Source of the DNA: Pleurodeles waltl
Taxonomy: Eukaryota; Chordata; Amphibia; Caudata; Salamandridae
NCBI RefSeq assembly: GCF_031143425.1
Contig: NC_090444.1
Location: forward strand, 1,346,646,323-1,346,710,322
Direction of reading: 5' to 3'
DNA: 64,000 nucleotides
Below are positions 10,656-21,119 of this stretch, one piece after another (positions within the stretch are counted from its first letter, which is position 1; the number at the start of each line of letters is the position of its first letter). The notes beneath the pieces are model-generated. The model worked only from the letters and a program-made list of their open reading frames with translations, ran no database searches and was not told the DNA's origin. Made by a program: the position numbers and the translations under genes.

Positions 10656-11683
10656 GTTCCTTCTCTCTCCCGCCTGAGGTAGTGGATGTTATATTAGCGG
10701 CCAGGCGACACTCCACTAAATCTATCTATGCTAATAGGTGGTCTAAATTTGTTGCGTGGTGTGGAGAGAGGCAGATTGATCCTTTACAAGCTCATCTATC
10801 GGACGTTTTGTCTTTTGCTCTATCTCTGGCGCAGAAAGGTTGTGCAGTGGCTACCATTAAAGGTTATTTATCGGCCTTGTCAGCCTTCATATGTCTTCCA
10901 GACCAACCATCTTTATTTAAATCCCCTATTGTTATCAGATTCTTGAAAGGTCTTCTAAATCAATATCCTCCAAAGCCATTCGTTATGCCGCAATGGGATT
11001 TGTCCTTAGTCCTGACTTTCCTTATGGGGTCCCCTTTTGAACCTATGCATTCTTGCCCCTTGAGGTATTTGTTTTTAAAAACAGTCTTCCTGATAGCTAT
11101 AACATCAGCAAGGAGAGTGAGTGAGTTGCAGGCCTTATCAGTAAAACCCCCTTATACAACTTTTTATGGGGATAAGGTGGTGTTGAGGACCAAGGCTGCT
11201 TTCCTCCCGAAGGTTGTTTCACCCTTCCATTTGGCTCAGGCAATTACTTTGTCCACGTTCTATCCTCCGCCTCATCCTTCCAAAGAGGAAGAAAGACTGC
11301 ACCGTCTGGATCCAAAGAGAGCGTTGAGCTTCTTTATCGATAGAACAAAGGATTTCAGGCTGGAGGATCAGCTGTTTATTGGATACGTGGGCAAGAGGAG
11401 AGGAAAGGCAGTCCACAAGAGAACACTATCCAGGTGGGTTGTTCTTTGCATTAAAATATGTTACTCTTTGGCAAAGAAGGATCCTCCTGAGGGCATTAGA
11501 GCTCATTCCACCAGAGCTAAGTCGGCCACTTCGGCCTTAGCCAGAGGTGTTCCTGTGGTCGACATCTGCAAGGCCGCAACTTGGTCGTCCCTTCACACTT
11601 TTGCAAAACATTACTGTTTAGATTCTGAGGTTAGAAGGGACGGCCATTTTGCACGGTCAGTGCTGCAGGATTTCTTGGTTTGA
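8810..11683 (+). CDS. DIRS tyrosine recombinase ORF
   Basis: The recognisable protein is the C-terminal third, from about 10620 to the TGA at 11683. It is a lambda-integrase-family recombinase that would insert the circular DNA. An N-terminal SAM-like core-binding part starts near RRHSTKSIYANRW. The catalytic domain shows the first Arg in TSARRVSELQ (about 11111), the HxxR-type box in RAHSTRAKS (about 11501-11515) and the nucleophile Tyr in KHYCLD (11612-11614). Upstream the frame stays open for 1.8 kb opposite the RT frame and reads as a Ser/Gly/Pro-rich low-complexity sequence. No start just before the core domain is evident. This frame is identical to the gag frame, with only the gag UAG between them. 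Confidence 0.88.
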   Translation: MGDCYVGHLGSQCCGKRLHPSLSGVSAPHPAPPFVLFTRTPPVARTGGRSPPFKGRGGVGPGAGKGSRSLLKVFPDSQEGWSFETNSGPEDLELVPQAGKVQDADPSTGAFGVEHGRLDGVCRLAGCLLSYPDTQVTQEVSPVCGGIATLPVCGPSVWSYFSTSSLHEGDVGGCGRAQKEGDSSIPLLGRLVDQSQVPGACVASSAVNNPVVVRPGLFGERAQISPGALSAPPVHRGSTGYDIGSGLSSASADSRYSGFGSNVSKWSGSSSPQGPSSARSFCLLHSVGHACSLAHEGSSVVPPKAVVSTQRGSRGYCQDLQRCCCGFEVVDCKQQSFTRKTVPAVATSGHSHNGCFHSRVGSSSGGSGDQRSLVSRGTDFSHQSVRVTGCTSGSQGLPPFPSWSVGTGPNGQYYHDVVHKQAGRSGVVPSLQRSSSTMVLGKGPSDLLDSKPSGRSLERACGQSQSPLLGRPRVASPSRSSPFNLPEVGVSSGRSVRHSRERALSVVLQPSVSDAGSIGGRVSNDLVRPVALRVSSHTLDSSSIEEDSPRPGSSNRNSSGLAKEGVVLRPSPTLNVPAAPSPFQGRPPLAVEGAGSTPQPPESAPTCLEIERGNLSSFSLPPEVVDVILAARRHSTKSIYANRWSKFVAWCGERQIDPLQAHLSDVLSFALSLAQKGCAVATIKGYLSALSAFICLPDQPSLFKSPIVIRFLKGLLNQYPPKPFVMPQWDLSLVLTFLMGSPFEPMHSCPLRYLFLKTVFLIAITSARRVSELQALSVKPPYTTFYGDKVVLRTKAAFLPKVVSPFHLAQAITLSTFYPPPHPSKEEERLHRLDPKRALSFFIDRTKDFRLEDQLFIGYVGKRRGKAVHKRTLSRWVVLCIKICYSLAKKDPPEGIRAHSTRAKSATSALARGVPVVDICKAATWSSLHTFAKHYCLDSEVRRDGHFARSVLQDFLV

Positions 11684-11728
11684 CCATTTAGGCACCCACC
11701 GCCGGGCGTGGTACTGCTTTGGGACTCT

Positions 11729-11838
11729 ATTCATGAGGTGAGGAATCCACAGGTAGTTGTATCCATCAGAAGAACGAGTTACTTACCTTCGGTAACGACT
11801 TTTCTGGTGGATACATTAGCTACCTGTGGATTCCTCAC
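11729..11838. repeat. DIRS copy 1 internal complementary region
   Basis: The first 43 bp are the complement of the left terminus (6388 onward). The remainder is the complement of the right end (12315-12382 region), and they overlap at cagaa. It reads exactly like the junction of a circularised element, as expected for the template that restores the ends during replication. Downstream, to about 12050, lie TA-rich microsatellite runs. Confidence 0.88.
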
Positions 11839-11924
11839 GGTCCCACCCGCCTCCCCGTTGCCTTTATGGTCTTGCCAAGTAATCCTTGAGTGCGCTCCTC
11901 TTGATCTTTGAGGGTGCAATAGAT

Positions 11925-12045
11925 GTATATATATAATATATTTATATATATATATGGGTATATGTGTATATATCTTTATGTATATACTTGGTGTGTGTAT
12001 ATATTTTTAAAAGAAAGAGTTTTATATATATATATATATATATGT
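11925..12045. repeat. TA-rich microsatellite runs in the DIRS 3' region
   Basis: Repeated tatata and tatgtg tracts between the internal complementary region and the right terminal repeat. The decayed copy 2 has a shorter version at about 34140. Confidence 0.8.
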
Positions 12046-12164
12046 ACATAAAAAAGATTTACAGTTATTCATACAATGTGGTGTATTTTTACAATATAAT
12101 GGATGTTGCTTTGTTCTTTCATTGCATTGCCTGGTTGTTCTCATGCACGTAAAAAATGATTGGT

Positions 12165-12382
12165 ACTGACGTCCGCACGTCGTCGAGGACCTCTTATTGC
12201 CTGTATGACGTCAGACGGCGTCGCGTGCGAGACAGTGACGTCCTCGTCGACGTGCAGAGACTAGTAAGAAGATTTCCGTAGAATGCTGGCGCCATGGGAG
12301 TATTCATGAGGTGAGGAATCCACAGGTAGCTAATGTATCCACCAGAAAAGTCGTTACCGAAGGTAAGTAACTCGTTCTTCTG
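12165..12382. repeat. DIRS copy 1 right inverted terminal repeat with extension
   Basis: 12165-12344 is the inverted partner of the left terminal repeat. 12345-12382 (agaaaagtcgttaccgaagg onward, ending cttctg) has no partner on the left but is complementary to the internal complementary region. This asymmetry between the two terminal repeats is normal for DIRS. Confidence 0.88.
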
Positions 12383-12521
12383 CCACATAGACTGAAGTTG
12401 GCAATTGTTTTCATGACTAAATAGATTAAATGTTCATAAACCACATACATACCATTTGATTAATTATAAAGGTAAATGCCATTTTCATATGTACTTTTTA
12501 CATCTTCACTCTAGAGAATAA

Positions 12522-13171
12522 GGGGCATATTTACATGAGGCCGGCGCAGCACAGCACTGCGCCAAAATTGCCAGCGCTGCGTCAGTTGTGAAACGCAGGG
12601 ATGCTCTGTATTTACAAAAATACAGCACACCCCTCTGTTTCCCTTTGTGCTGGCACCACATTTAGCTGCCTAGTGCCAACGCAGGCATCCTCGCGCCATA
12701 GTGCAAGGGTGTCTGCATTGAAGGGAATGATTGTTTATGTGCAGGAAGGTCTCCCTTCCTGCACATAAACAATCTACAATAGCAATTTGTCATTTCTATA
12801 TGTGCTGCAGAATGCACCACACATAGAAAAAGCAAAAACAAGGAGAAATAAAAGCATTTCTCCTTGTTGTGCCATGTTAACGCCACCTCCCAGGGTGCCG
12901 TTTGTTTTTGGCACTGCCTCAGATTTACAATTCCTTGTAAATCTGGTGCAGCGTCAAAAGCAAGCGTGTTGCGATGGAACGCCCACAGCAACACCCACTG
13001 CACCCCTCTCTGCCGCAGAAAACTGCATGGGAGGGGCCCATATTTACGAGCCTACGTTAAGCCACAAAAAGTCGCTTAGTGCCGCCTTGTAAATATGGCA
13101 TAGAGCACAGCGCCACCGGAGCATCGCAAAAGTGACACTCTGCTGGCGCTAGGGGCTTGAAAATATGCCCC
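12522..13171. mobile_element. Hairpin MITE family A, copy 1
   Basis: 650 bp bounded by ggggcatatttac and its complement aaaatatgcccc. It is flanked by TAA at 12519-12521 and 13172-13174, the classic TWA-type target of PIF/Harbinger. Internal inverted repeats include aggaaggtctcccttcct and the tatgtgctgca/cacacata arms. It lies about 180 bp upstream of the malic enzyme exon. Confidence 0.85.
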
Positions 13172-13351
13172 TAACTCTCTAGGGCCTCAACTCTGATTTT
13201 CGTTTGTTAAGTTTGTGAACTGCACGTATAGAGTAGTAAGGTAGTTTAAAGGAAAAATCAAAATAAAATCATTTTTTCATTTTCTTTGGACGTTTACAGT
13301 GTTGTGGTTCATTTACTTTCCTGATAGTTTAATTTTACTCACTCTTCACAG

Positions 13352-13501
13352 ATATATTCTACTTATGGGACTTCAGGATCGAAACGAAAAGCTTTTCTAC
13401 AGAGTGCTGACATCGGATATTGAAAGATTCATGCCAGTCGTGTATACACCCACGGTTGGCCTAGCTTGCCAGCAATACGGAATAGCATTTCGGAGACCAA
13501 G
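13352..13501 (+). CDS. ME1: Malic enzyme internal exon (ME1-like)
   Basis: This exon encodes part of NADP-dependent malic enzyme, which oxidatively decarboxylates malate to pyruvate and produces NADPH. It is preceded by a pyrimidine-rich tract and the acceptor cttcacag, and followed by the donor AG|gtatgt, giving 150 nt. It enters at the third base of a codon and leaves after the second, so it is symmetric in phase. The translation contains [18 protein letters not shown] and [17 protein letters not shown]. The Tyr in YTPTVG corresponds to the catalytic Tyr112 of human ME2. The ending [11 protein letters not shown] favours ME1 of non-mammalian vertebrates, but ME3 is very similar here. No neighbouring exon is visible anywhere in the window, so both flanking introns are very long. 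Confidence 0.9.
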
Positions 13502-13669
13502 GTATGTACTCTTGCTTGTGAAAAGAAATCAGTATTTGGTAAAGACTGTACAGAATTTAAGCCTTTGCTCAATAGTCAAATATAAATCAATTGGGCGACA
13601 TTCATTATTTTTGTTGATATTTTTATAAAGAAAGACTGCAGAGCTTTTTGGTATCTTTATTCAGAAAAC

Positions 13670-14012
13670 CAGTGTTTCTCTTTTTTATGTTGACCCTCTG
13701 GCAGACAAAATGTATTCTCTTTTTGCTCAGTGAAACCTTTCTGCTCATAGTTGAGGTCACCACTTGTCCATGCTAGAGTCTGCTTGTTGTACTTCTGCTG
13801 CTTTCAGAATGAAGATAAGAATGCAATGTAATTTTTGCCACCAATTGCAAATTCCTTCATATTTACATAGCATTTAAAATGTTTAATTATACATTTTGTA
13901 TACAAACTATAATAATCTTCTAAATCGTGTAATTGTCTGAATGGCTGCGGACCACCTGGTTAGGTGTTGTGGACCCCAAGGGGTTCTCTGAACCTAGGTT
14001 AAGAACCACTTG
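13670..14012. mobile_element. Degraded hAT-type MITE
   Basis: The left end cagtgtttctc and the right end taagaaccactt resemble the CAGTGGTTCTCAA-type termini of vertebrate hAT/Charlie elements. The ggaccccaaggggttctc segment near the right end is also typical. No matching 8-bp target repeat survives. Confidence 0.6.
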
Positions 14013-14952
14013 TCTATTAAAAGGATGATGCATTCAATATGGCCTATAGAATTATCAGTAAAAATCAATGTCCCTGGAACTTTCCAAGAAGCTCTCAGGC
14101 ATGGTTTTAGACCAATTTTGACGTTTAATGTATGCAGTGAGGGACATGAACTGGTGTTTTTAGATTTATTAAATACATTATAGGGTCAGATAATTTGAAT
14201 AATGTCCAATAGCAGAGAGAATTTAAGATGGAATAAAATTCAGTGAAGGGTATGGTTCTGTATGTTAACCAAAAAAAGGTTACATTCACGTATGTATTCT
14301 ATCATAGATTTTAAAGTTACCTAAGCTAAATCCCTCGTAGTAGCAGTGTCCATGAAGGATTTAATAAATGAACTACTGGATCCTAGAAGACTTTAGATTT
14401 ATACATCATTGTTGGAGTATTCGGAGTGAGAATTATTTGAATGCTCGGCCATTCATAGTTGTCTGAAGTGGGTCTGCTAAACACGGTAGCTTGTAGATAG
14501 TTCTTAACATGATTTCAACCTCACCCCATCTAAGGTTATAGTCATTATCTTCGTGGAGAATATTGTAACCGTAACCAGTAGATAAGGATTCATATAGGAT
14601 AAAGTTGGACCATGGTTAAAGCGAGTTTTATGAGATAGGTAAAAGGTATAGTCAATTAGATTCAAGTACAGCCTTAGCTTACCAGCTTTGTTTAATTAAG
14701 AGATATGGCATTGTGAAAGCCAGCCTGTATCGCACTAAACAAAGGCTTAGAGGTGGGATTGTGTCTTTAACTTAATTAATTTACCCTTTCCCTTTAGAAG
14801 GTCCAGAGAGCAAAAAGATGATTTTGTCTAGTTACCAATTTTAAGTTGATGCCCTGTGCTGTGGAAGTGGTGTAACAAGGGTACCATGGGCCATAATGCA
14901 AGCAAGGCAAATGGGCATTCCACCCCACTGGTTGGGTAGTAACAGAAACAAG
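14013..14952. other. Malic enzyme intron, no feature seen
   Basis: AT-rich sequence without recognisable repeats or coding potential. Confidence 0.55.
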
Positions 14953-15464
14953 GGGCCTGATTCACAAAGGTAAACTTAGACCAAAAGTCGAAACTTAGAC
15001 CAAAAGTCTAACTTTACTCTTAGTAAAGTATGACTTTAGGTCTAAACTTAGACTTTTGGACTAAACTTAGACTTTTGGTGTAAGTTTACCTTTGTGAATC
15101 AGGCCCTTAGAGTCTAACTTTACTCTACTGTAGTAAAGTTAGACTTTTGGTCTAAACTTAGACCAACAGTCTAAATTTACACCAAAGTCTAACTTTACTA
15201 TGTGTAAATTTAGACTTTTGGGTTATGTTTAGACTTTTGGTCTAAACTTACACCAAATGTCTAAACTCAGACCAAAAGTCTAACTTTACCACGAGTAGAG
15301 TTAGACTTTAAGGTCCCGATTCACAAAGGTAAACTTAGAGCAAAGTCTTAGTTTAGACCCAAAGTATAACTTTGCTTGGAGTAACGGTAGACTTTTGGTG
15401 TAAATGTAGACTTTTGGTCTATACTTAGACTTTTGGTCTAAATTTACCTTTGTGAATCAGGCCC
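14953..15464. repeat. Palindromic array with nested gggcctgattcac termini
   Basis: About 512 bp. The outer ends are gggcctgattcacaaagg and its complement. A second, internal pair of the same termini ends at about 15107 and restarts at about 15315. Between them the sequence is built from many direct and inverted copies of a unit like ttagaccaaaagtctaac, so nearly the whole segment can fold back on itself. It could be two roughly 150-bp MITEs flanking a related spacer, or one MITE nested in another. No clear target duplication remains. Confidence 0.8.
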
Positions 15465-18400
15465 AGGGTTCCTTACAACAGTAGGTCTCAGTGGCACTGC
15501 ACCTGTTGCACCATTGATAGCTGTGTCCCTGTGCAGAAGCAAAATCTTTTTGCTGTGTGTGATTCTCAGGACCAGAATGACAGAATGGCAGAACTGGGTC
15601 TTTATCTAGTTTTGGATAGGCCCAGATGTGCTAAGGTGTGCCTTTGGCATGCCTTCATTCCATCACAGGCATGAAATGGCATCATGTGGAGGAGAATTCT
15701 TAAAACCAACCCTTACACCACTGAACAGAGACAACAGAAATCAAAGGGAAAGGGTGGGGCGAAAAGCAGAAATAGAAACATACTACCAATATAAGCAGCT
15801 AAACTAAAGGAAAAACGTAACCACTATGGCAAAAAGGTATTGACTAATATAACAAGCATTTGCAATGCAATAGGTCTCTCATATTTATAACAAGTTAAGT
15901 GTCATCTTTTAACAACAGCACTCACAAGCAAAAACAAAAGAAAACATACATGGAAACTGAGAAAAAACCACTTGGCAAAATAAAAAAGTTAACTTTAAAA
16001 AATAAAACTTTGCAATTTTGTTTGTCCTGCTGGGCATGCTTTTCCCTGTCTCAAGCCTTCTAGTTAAAGGGGCACTAGAAGTTAAAAAGAACAAATAGTA
16101 CCTCAATCACATCGGGAGCAGCTGACGGGCACTAATTAAGTTGATTCAATTAGTGCTTGATCCCTGCTCTACACAGAGAAACGGAAAGGATGCCAGGCGT
16201 GCCTTGATGAATTGCGAGACTGTAAAAAAGAGTGCCACACAAACCAACAAATGGCGAGCGACAGGCAGGCTCCAAGCCCTTTTCTGACACAGCAGACTCT
16301 CACAACTGAGAACACATGCACTAGCGCATGCACTTGCAGGTTCGACCCTAATAAAAAGGAAGCAAAAACAGAGTCTGGAGCCAGGCAAATAGAGATATAA
16401 TTCTCTTGTCATTTTAATTATATTTATTACAATATCACATATTCTGTTTTAATGCAGTTTTCAGCTTGTGCTTACAGTAACATATAGAACACTAATAAAG
16501 TGTGTGAGTATACAATACAGAACCACCTTTTCAACACTAATAATTATAGCTTTAAAATTAATCTTGATATCTTTCACATTCTGAAGCTGTCAATGCTCAT
16601 CACTTGCCACTTAGTGCAAGTGTTATATTGATAGTTCTGACAAGTTTTCCTACCCCACAGCCTCCATATACAGATATATAAAGTTTACGTAATCATGTTT
16701 TTTGCTCGAAACATCCTGGAGGATGCACTCAGAGCTGTCTGCAATCTCTAATCACCAGGGAATAGCTGCCAAGAAAGGGGCGCATGCCATAGTACGTAGT
16801 TCAGGTAAAGGCCATGCAAATCTGATAAAGTGCCAGTTAAAGCACAACAATGGGACAGGTTAATCTCAGTCGCGTGGAAGGAGAACATTTTGGCCAAGGC
16901 CTTTGCCGGTTTTTAGAGGACAGATGCCCAGTGGCTCCATTCCACTAGTTGCCATGATCAGCCCCTTGTTTCCCTTCTAACTCCTGTGCAGAGTCCCAGA
17001 GCTGCCTTTTCATGTTTTATTTGTGAACTTTGCATGGTGTGTGCAAACAAAATCACTAAGCGGAGAAACTTTGCACAATCAGTGCAAATGGAATTCACTA
17101 TGAAAAAACATGTATCTTGTTACTCAAAACATGTCAATAAAAGTAAGCACGGCATGCCACAACTGGATAAATAATGAGATGCTGAAGAACTCTCTCCCAG
17201 GAATCTTAGAAATCCTAAAATAAACTTGAACAACTCAAATCACTGACTGTAAGATATCATGATTTAAGCATTGAATTTTGACTGATTCCTCATAAACCAC
17301 TACATACATTTCATGTCTGTCACATCCATACCTTGTGCTAGGGAGTTTACCACCAAAACCAATGTGGAACTCATGGCAAATTGGTAAATATCAGCCTAAA
17401 ATTTAAAAGAAAAGCCTTACAACCATCTTCTATGTCTGTCTACCTTGCTTAACTCTCAAATGACCCATTTGGACGTCAATGGTATTCACCGATTCTAATA
17501 TCAAACCGTCCTCACAGTCTGACAGTTTTATCACAGCTGTACTGCTAACTAATGGTCCAAGTGGAATAATCCTCTGCTTTAAACTGTAGATTCACCTTTG
17601 ACACGTGGAATTTACCCAGCAGCTCTGAAAATCTATCACATTTCCAGTGCATTAAAAAAATCAAATGTGGACCCAAATGATTTTGCTAGCATAACATCAG
17701 CCCTAAAACTCACATTTCCTATAAGAAAACATATGTGTTCCAATTATCCCCTCACATTGCTAATTTCAAACTTCTGGCCCCTGGCATTCAATCTTCAGAC
17801 TAAAGTGCGGTATTGATGCAGGACTGATGCAGTAATTATTTCAGGTAATAGACACTACTCTGCATCTCATGTGCAGTGACAATGCTTGTCGGTTGGTGCA
17901 CTTAAACCTGTTAAGAACCTTAAACACAGTGGATTTTTTTCTCTCTGTCTTGGCTAAAGACATAAGTATAAATAAATGAACTTGTTTTAAAATGCCTCAC
18001 ATCTTACACAATTCAACTAAATACAAGTCTGCTACTCCATACTGTCCAGTCTTTTCAACCTGTAATGAAACAATTGATCCATGGTGCAAGTAGGACACTA
18101 TTTCAAGCCATTGTGGTGATATTGTAAATCTTAAAGCCTACCTGCAAGCCCTAGACATTTGAATAGACAGTTTTCAAACAAGGTTGAATTCCTCCTACTG
18201 TGCATAGGTTGCTCTGCATCTAAGATTAATTCCTGGTCGAATGACCCAATACCTTTCAGGATTATCCCAGTTATTGCCCTGGAAACAATCCATTGCCCTG
18301 AAGTAAAATCTGTGATACTCAACCTAGACCATGAAGCGGTGATGCACCTTTGAGAATGACCTAAAAAGGTATCCATTTAAGATGTAAAACCTTTTTCTCC

Positions 18401-18545
18401 CAGTAGGACTTGAGATGTGTTTTGCAAATATTGGCTCTCTCTTCACATACACAAATTAATAGTATTAGTACCATTTCCAAAATGTTTGCTTACAGTAGGT
18501 AAAGTGTTGATCTTTGAAAGGGTCAGATTAACTATTCCCATTCCT
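15465..18545. other. Malic enzyme intron, no gene seen
   Basis: Long stretch of ordinary AT-rich intronic sequence. Its open frames, such as 16146-16412 and 16212-16400, lie opposite each other and show no domains. I could not identify a transposon family here. Confidence 0.5.
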
Positions 18546-18557
18546 AAATGTTATAGT

Positions 18558-18610
18558 AACAACAATAATAATAATAGTAATAATAATAATAATAATAACA
18601 ATAATATAAA
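18558..18610. repeat. (AAT)n microsatellite
   Basis: Imperfect run of aat/aac triplets, the source of a spurious poly-Asn open frame. Confidence 0.9.
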
Positions 18611-18639
18611 TATAAATCCCAAATAAACATAAATTGTAT

Positions 18640-19380
18640 TTGAACAATGATTTTTAATACGTTCTATTTTAACATTATATAATGTATGTAACTAATTGAA
18701 AATTAAGTTTACAGTTAATACCATGGTTATAAATAAAATAATATTAAAAAGTGTTTACCAATTAGAAACATTTAAACACACACACGTGTATAAAACACTT
18801 CTCACAAAACTACACTAAAATACCAAAACTCAACAATTAAAAATAACACTAGAAGAAAGTAATAGGTTAAAATAACTTAACAAATACTACAAATTTACTT
18901 TATAAAAATACTAAAACATAATACAATTAAGTATAAAAGAGTGTATACATTTCTTAAATCAATGAATCATCTTCATAATCAACAATCTAACCAACTGACA
19001 GTTCAAAACAATTGCCAAGTTTAATTATCTATTGGAAAATCTATAAATAAAATAATGCACCTAATTAATAATTAAGTAAAAACTAATAAATAAACAATTT
19101 ACACACATTTATAAAATATGTATTAAAACTCTCCCCACCCTACTCTCGAACAAACCCATACACCTGCCAATAAATAAATATATATACATTCAAATTAAAT
19201 AAAAAATACTCTTTAAATGTATTACCAAATCAAAAATAAACCAAACATTATTACATATGATTAACATTAAAGTAATAACTTACAACACAAAAAGTAATAA
19301 AACAATTAAAGAATTTAAAAACCTATTTTATATAATTACATTAAACATGTAAACAATAGTCTTACCTTTAATGATCTGTC
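18640..19380. other. A-rich, strand-asymmetric low-GC block
   Basis: The plus strand is strongly A-rich and G-poor, with many taaa, aaata and acac words and no gene. Similar composition recurs at about 20740-21060 and 22980-23150, so these may be pieces of one degraded repeat. I cannot name it. Confidence 0.5.
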
Positions 19381-19739
19381 TCACAATAATCTTGAAATCA
19401 CAATATTTGAAACAATATTATGGTTGTGCACCAGTCGTGCCACTGCAATAATCTGACCATAATACTCATATCCTACCTAACCTGAACTAGCTTCACAGTA
19501 TCACCAGAGCTAATGTATCAAGTAACTACAGGACCAAATGACCTGTCTGGCTGAACGAAAGTAATGCACGCCTGGTGCAAAGTGTTAGTAATCTGGGCCC
19601 AAGACTACAACGTCCAGATTTGATTAGGTTGATAAGAGAAAGTCCAGGCCTCAAAATAGTCTTCCTGATGAAAAGGAAGGAGCCATCCAGTATCCAAATC
19701 CAAATCTGATAAGACTGTAAATTCACTACTCATAGCAGA

Positions 19740-20050
19740 CTTAAAACCATCCAATGTTTGATCTAACAGGTTGTTGAACATGACAAAAACAATCTCTGCA
19801 TTGCGTTACTCTGCCCTGGGAAGGCGTTCCATGAGTGTAGCATGGGTGTTCCCACGCATCCACCCTTGAATTTTGGCGCATTACTGGCAGACCTGGGAAT
19901 GAGTCTAAAAACGACGCCGTCACAGGTGAGGCATAACGAAGAGAAATAACTTTATTTGTCTGCGTTACTTCCTCTTTCTATGTGTTCATCTCACATAGAA
20001 AGAGGAAAATGCCTCTCAGGATTTTTTTTGTTCAGGAAGGTGTCCCTTCT
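19740..20050. mobile_element. Degraded family A MITE, reverse orientation
   Basis: It contains the family A landmarks in reverse: catgggtgttcccacgc, agacctgggaatg, and the tctttctatgtg/cacatagaaaga hairpin at about 19972-20004. Both termini are lost or too diverged to place exactly. Confidence 0.55.
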
Positions 20051-20279
20051 GTTATGTTACCAAGCTGTGACTAACAGTGAAGTTAGGGATGGAGGGAAGA
20101 GGACTAGTACCTCTAATCTGAGTAATGAAGTTTACCGGTAATTAACAGGAACATTATCCTCTCATGGGGTCCACCTTGTTTGAGTCCTAACATCCAAGGA
20201 TGTACCCGAGCAGACAGAAAACACGGTTGCACCAAAGAGAAGAAAAGCAATACATGTGTATTACAAAACAAAAAACAAG

Positions 20280-20660
20280 AATTACTTCATTGCTAAAGAA
20301 CCTAAATGTCCTTCCTCATCCTCACAAACAGACAGATGATAGTGAGTGAGGGAAGTATGTGGTGATGACCAAGTACAAGCCCAGCAAATCTCCAAGAGGG
20401 ACATCCCCCTGCTTCAGCCCCAGAGCTGGAAACTGCCCTAGTGGAAAGCCCCTGGACATTTGCAGGAATAGGTTCCCCTACAGCTGCATATGCACGGGCA
20501 GTGGCCTGATGGACCCACCTGCTCAGGGTTTGAGTAGTAACCGTCTTTACCTTTGACACTGAGCCATATGACAAACTACCACCAGCACCTATGCATCTCA
20601 CCAAATCACATATGTCTAAACAATAAAGCAACCAAATCCAAATGCATGCAGTTACCATTA
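20280..20660 (-). pseudogene. Tyrosine recombinase relic (DIRS/Ngaro type)
   Basis: The minus-strand translation shows LSRWVHQATARAYAAVGEPI followed by GLSTRAVSSS. This resembles the region before and including the H/LxxR box of DIRS-class recombinases. After a frame change the sequence EICWACTWSSPHTSLTHYHL aligns with the final block holding the nucleophile Tyr. The first position of the HxxR box is Leu here. One frameshift and loss of all upstream domains make it a relic. It differs clearly from the three other DIRS copies in the window, so it is another lineage. Confidence 0.65.
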
Positions 20661-20875
20661 CGTAGGCAAATATACTACCGCCTACACAGAAAATATGAGC
20701 TAGACTCTTATGTTGATTTAAATTACATTTTATGGAAAGATTAAACAGAGCCCAATAAAAATACCTAGCTACACTACCGTAACCTACTAAAACTAAACTA
20801 TACCTATTCTAAATTATGCTATATAACCTACACTAACTTAAAAACTTCTAAAACAACCTTAACTTAGCACACTCT

Positions 20876-20895
20876 CTATATATATATATATATAA
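20876..20895. repeat. (TA)n microsatellite
   Basis: Short uninterrupted ta run within the A-rich, C-containing stretch at 20740-21060. Confidence 0.85.
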
Positions 20896-21119
20896 TACAT
20901 ACACAACACATCAGCCTCCCACCCAAAAACTCTCAACACTCTTACCCGCTAAAATTGTACCTACCCCACCAAGAACACTATAAAATACTAAACCTACACA
21001 ACGTCCACACTAACAAATCCTACACTTTTCTATTAAAACATTATTACCTAAAAATAACTATATATGTGGGAAAGAGCAGATTTTTTCATGTGGCTCACTG
21101 GGAGGCAGGGTTAGGAGAA

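Larger units (their letters stand above)
6388..12382 (+). mobile_element. Apparently full-length DIRS retrotransposon (DIRS copy 1)
   Basis: A 5,995-bp element with inverted terminal repeats (6388-6567 and 12165-12344). The right repeat carries an extra 38 bp to 12382. An internal complementary region at 11729-11838 matches the outer ends of both repeats. This is the defining layout of DIRS elements, which integrate from a circular intermediate with a tyrosine recombinase instead of a DDE integrase. As expected there is no target duplication: both outer ends carry TTCTG. Three long ORFs (Gag, RT-RNase H-methyltransferase, recombinase) are open with recognisable catalytic motifs. Compared with the decayed copies at 29.5-38.1 kb and 44.5-48.3 kb, this one looks young and possibly competent. 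Confidence 0.93.

Noticed and set aside
14953..15464. Regularly repeated palindromic unit resembling a CRISPR array
   Set aside because: Spacers are not unique, the units occur in both orientations, and the context is a vertebrate intron.
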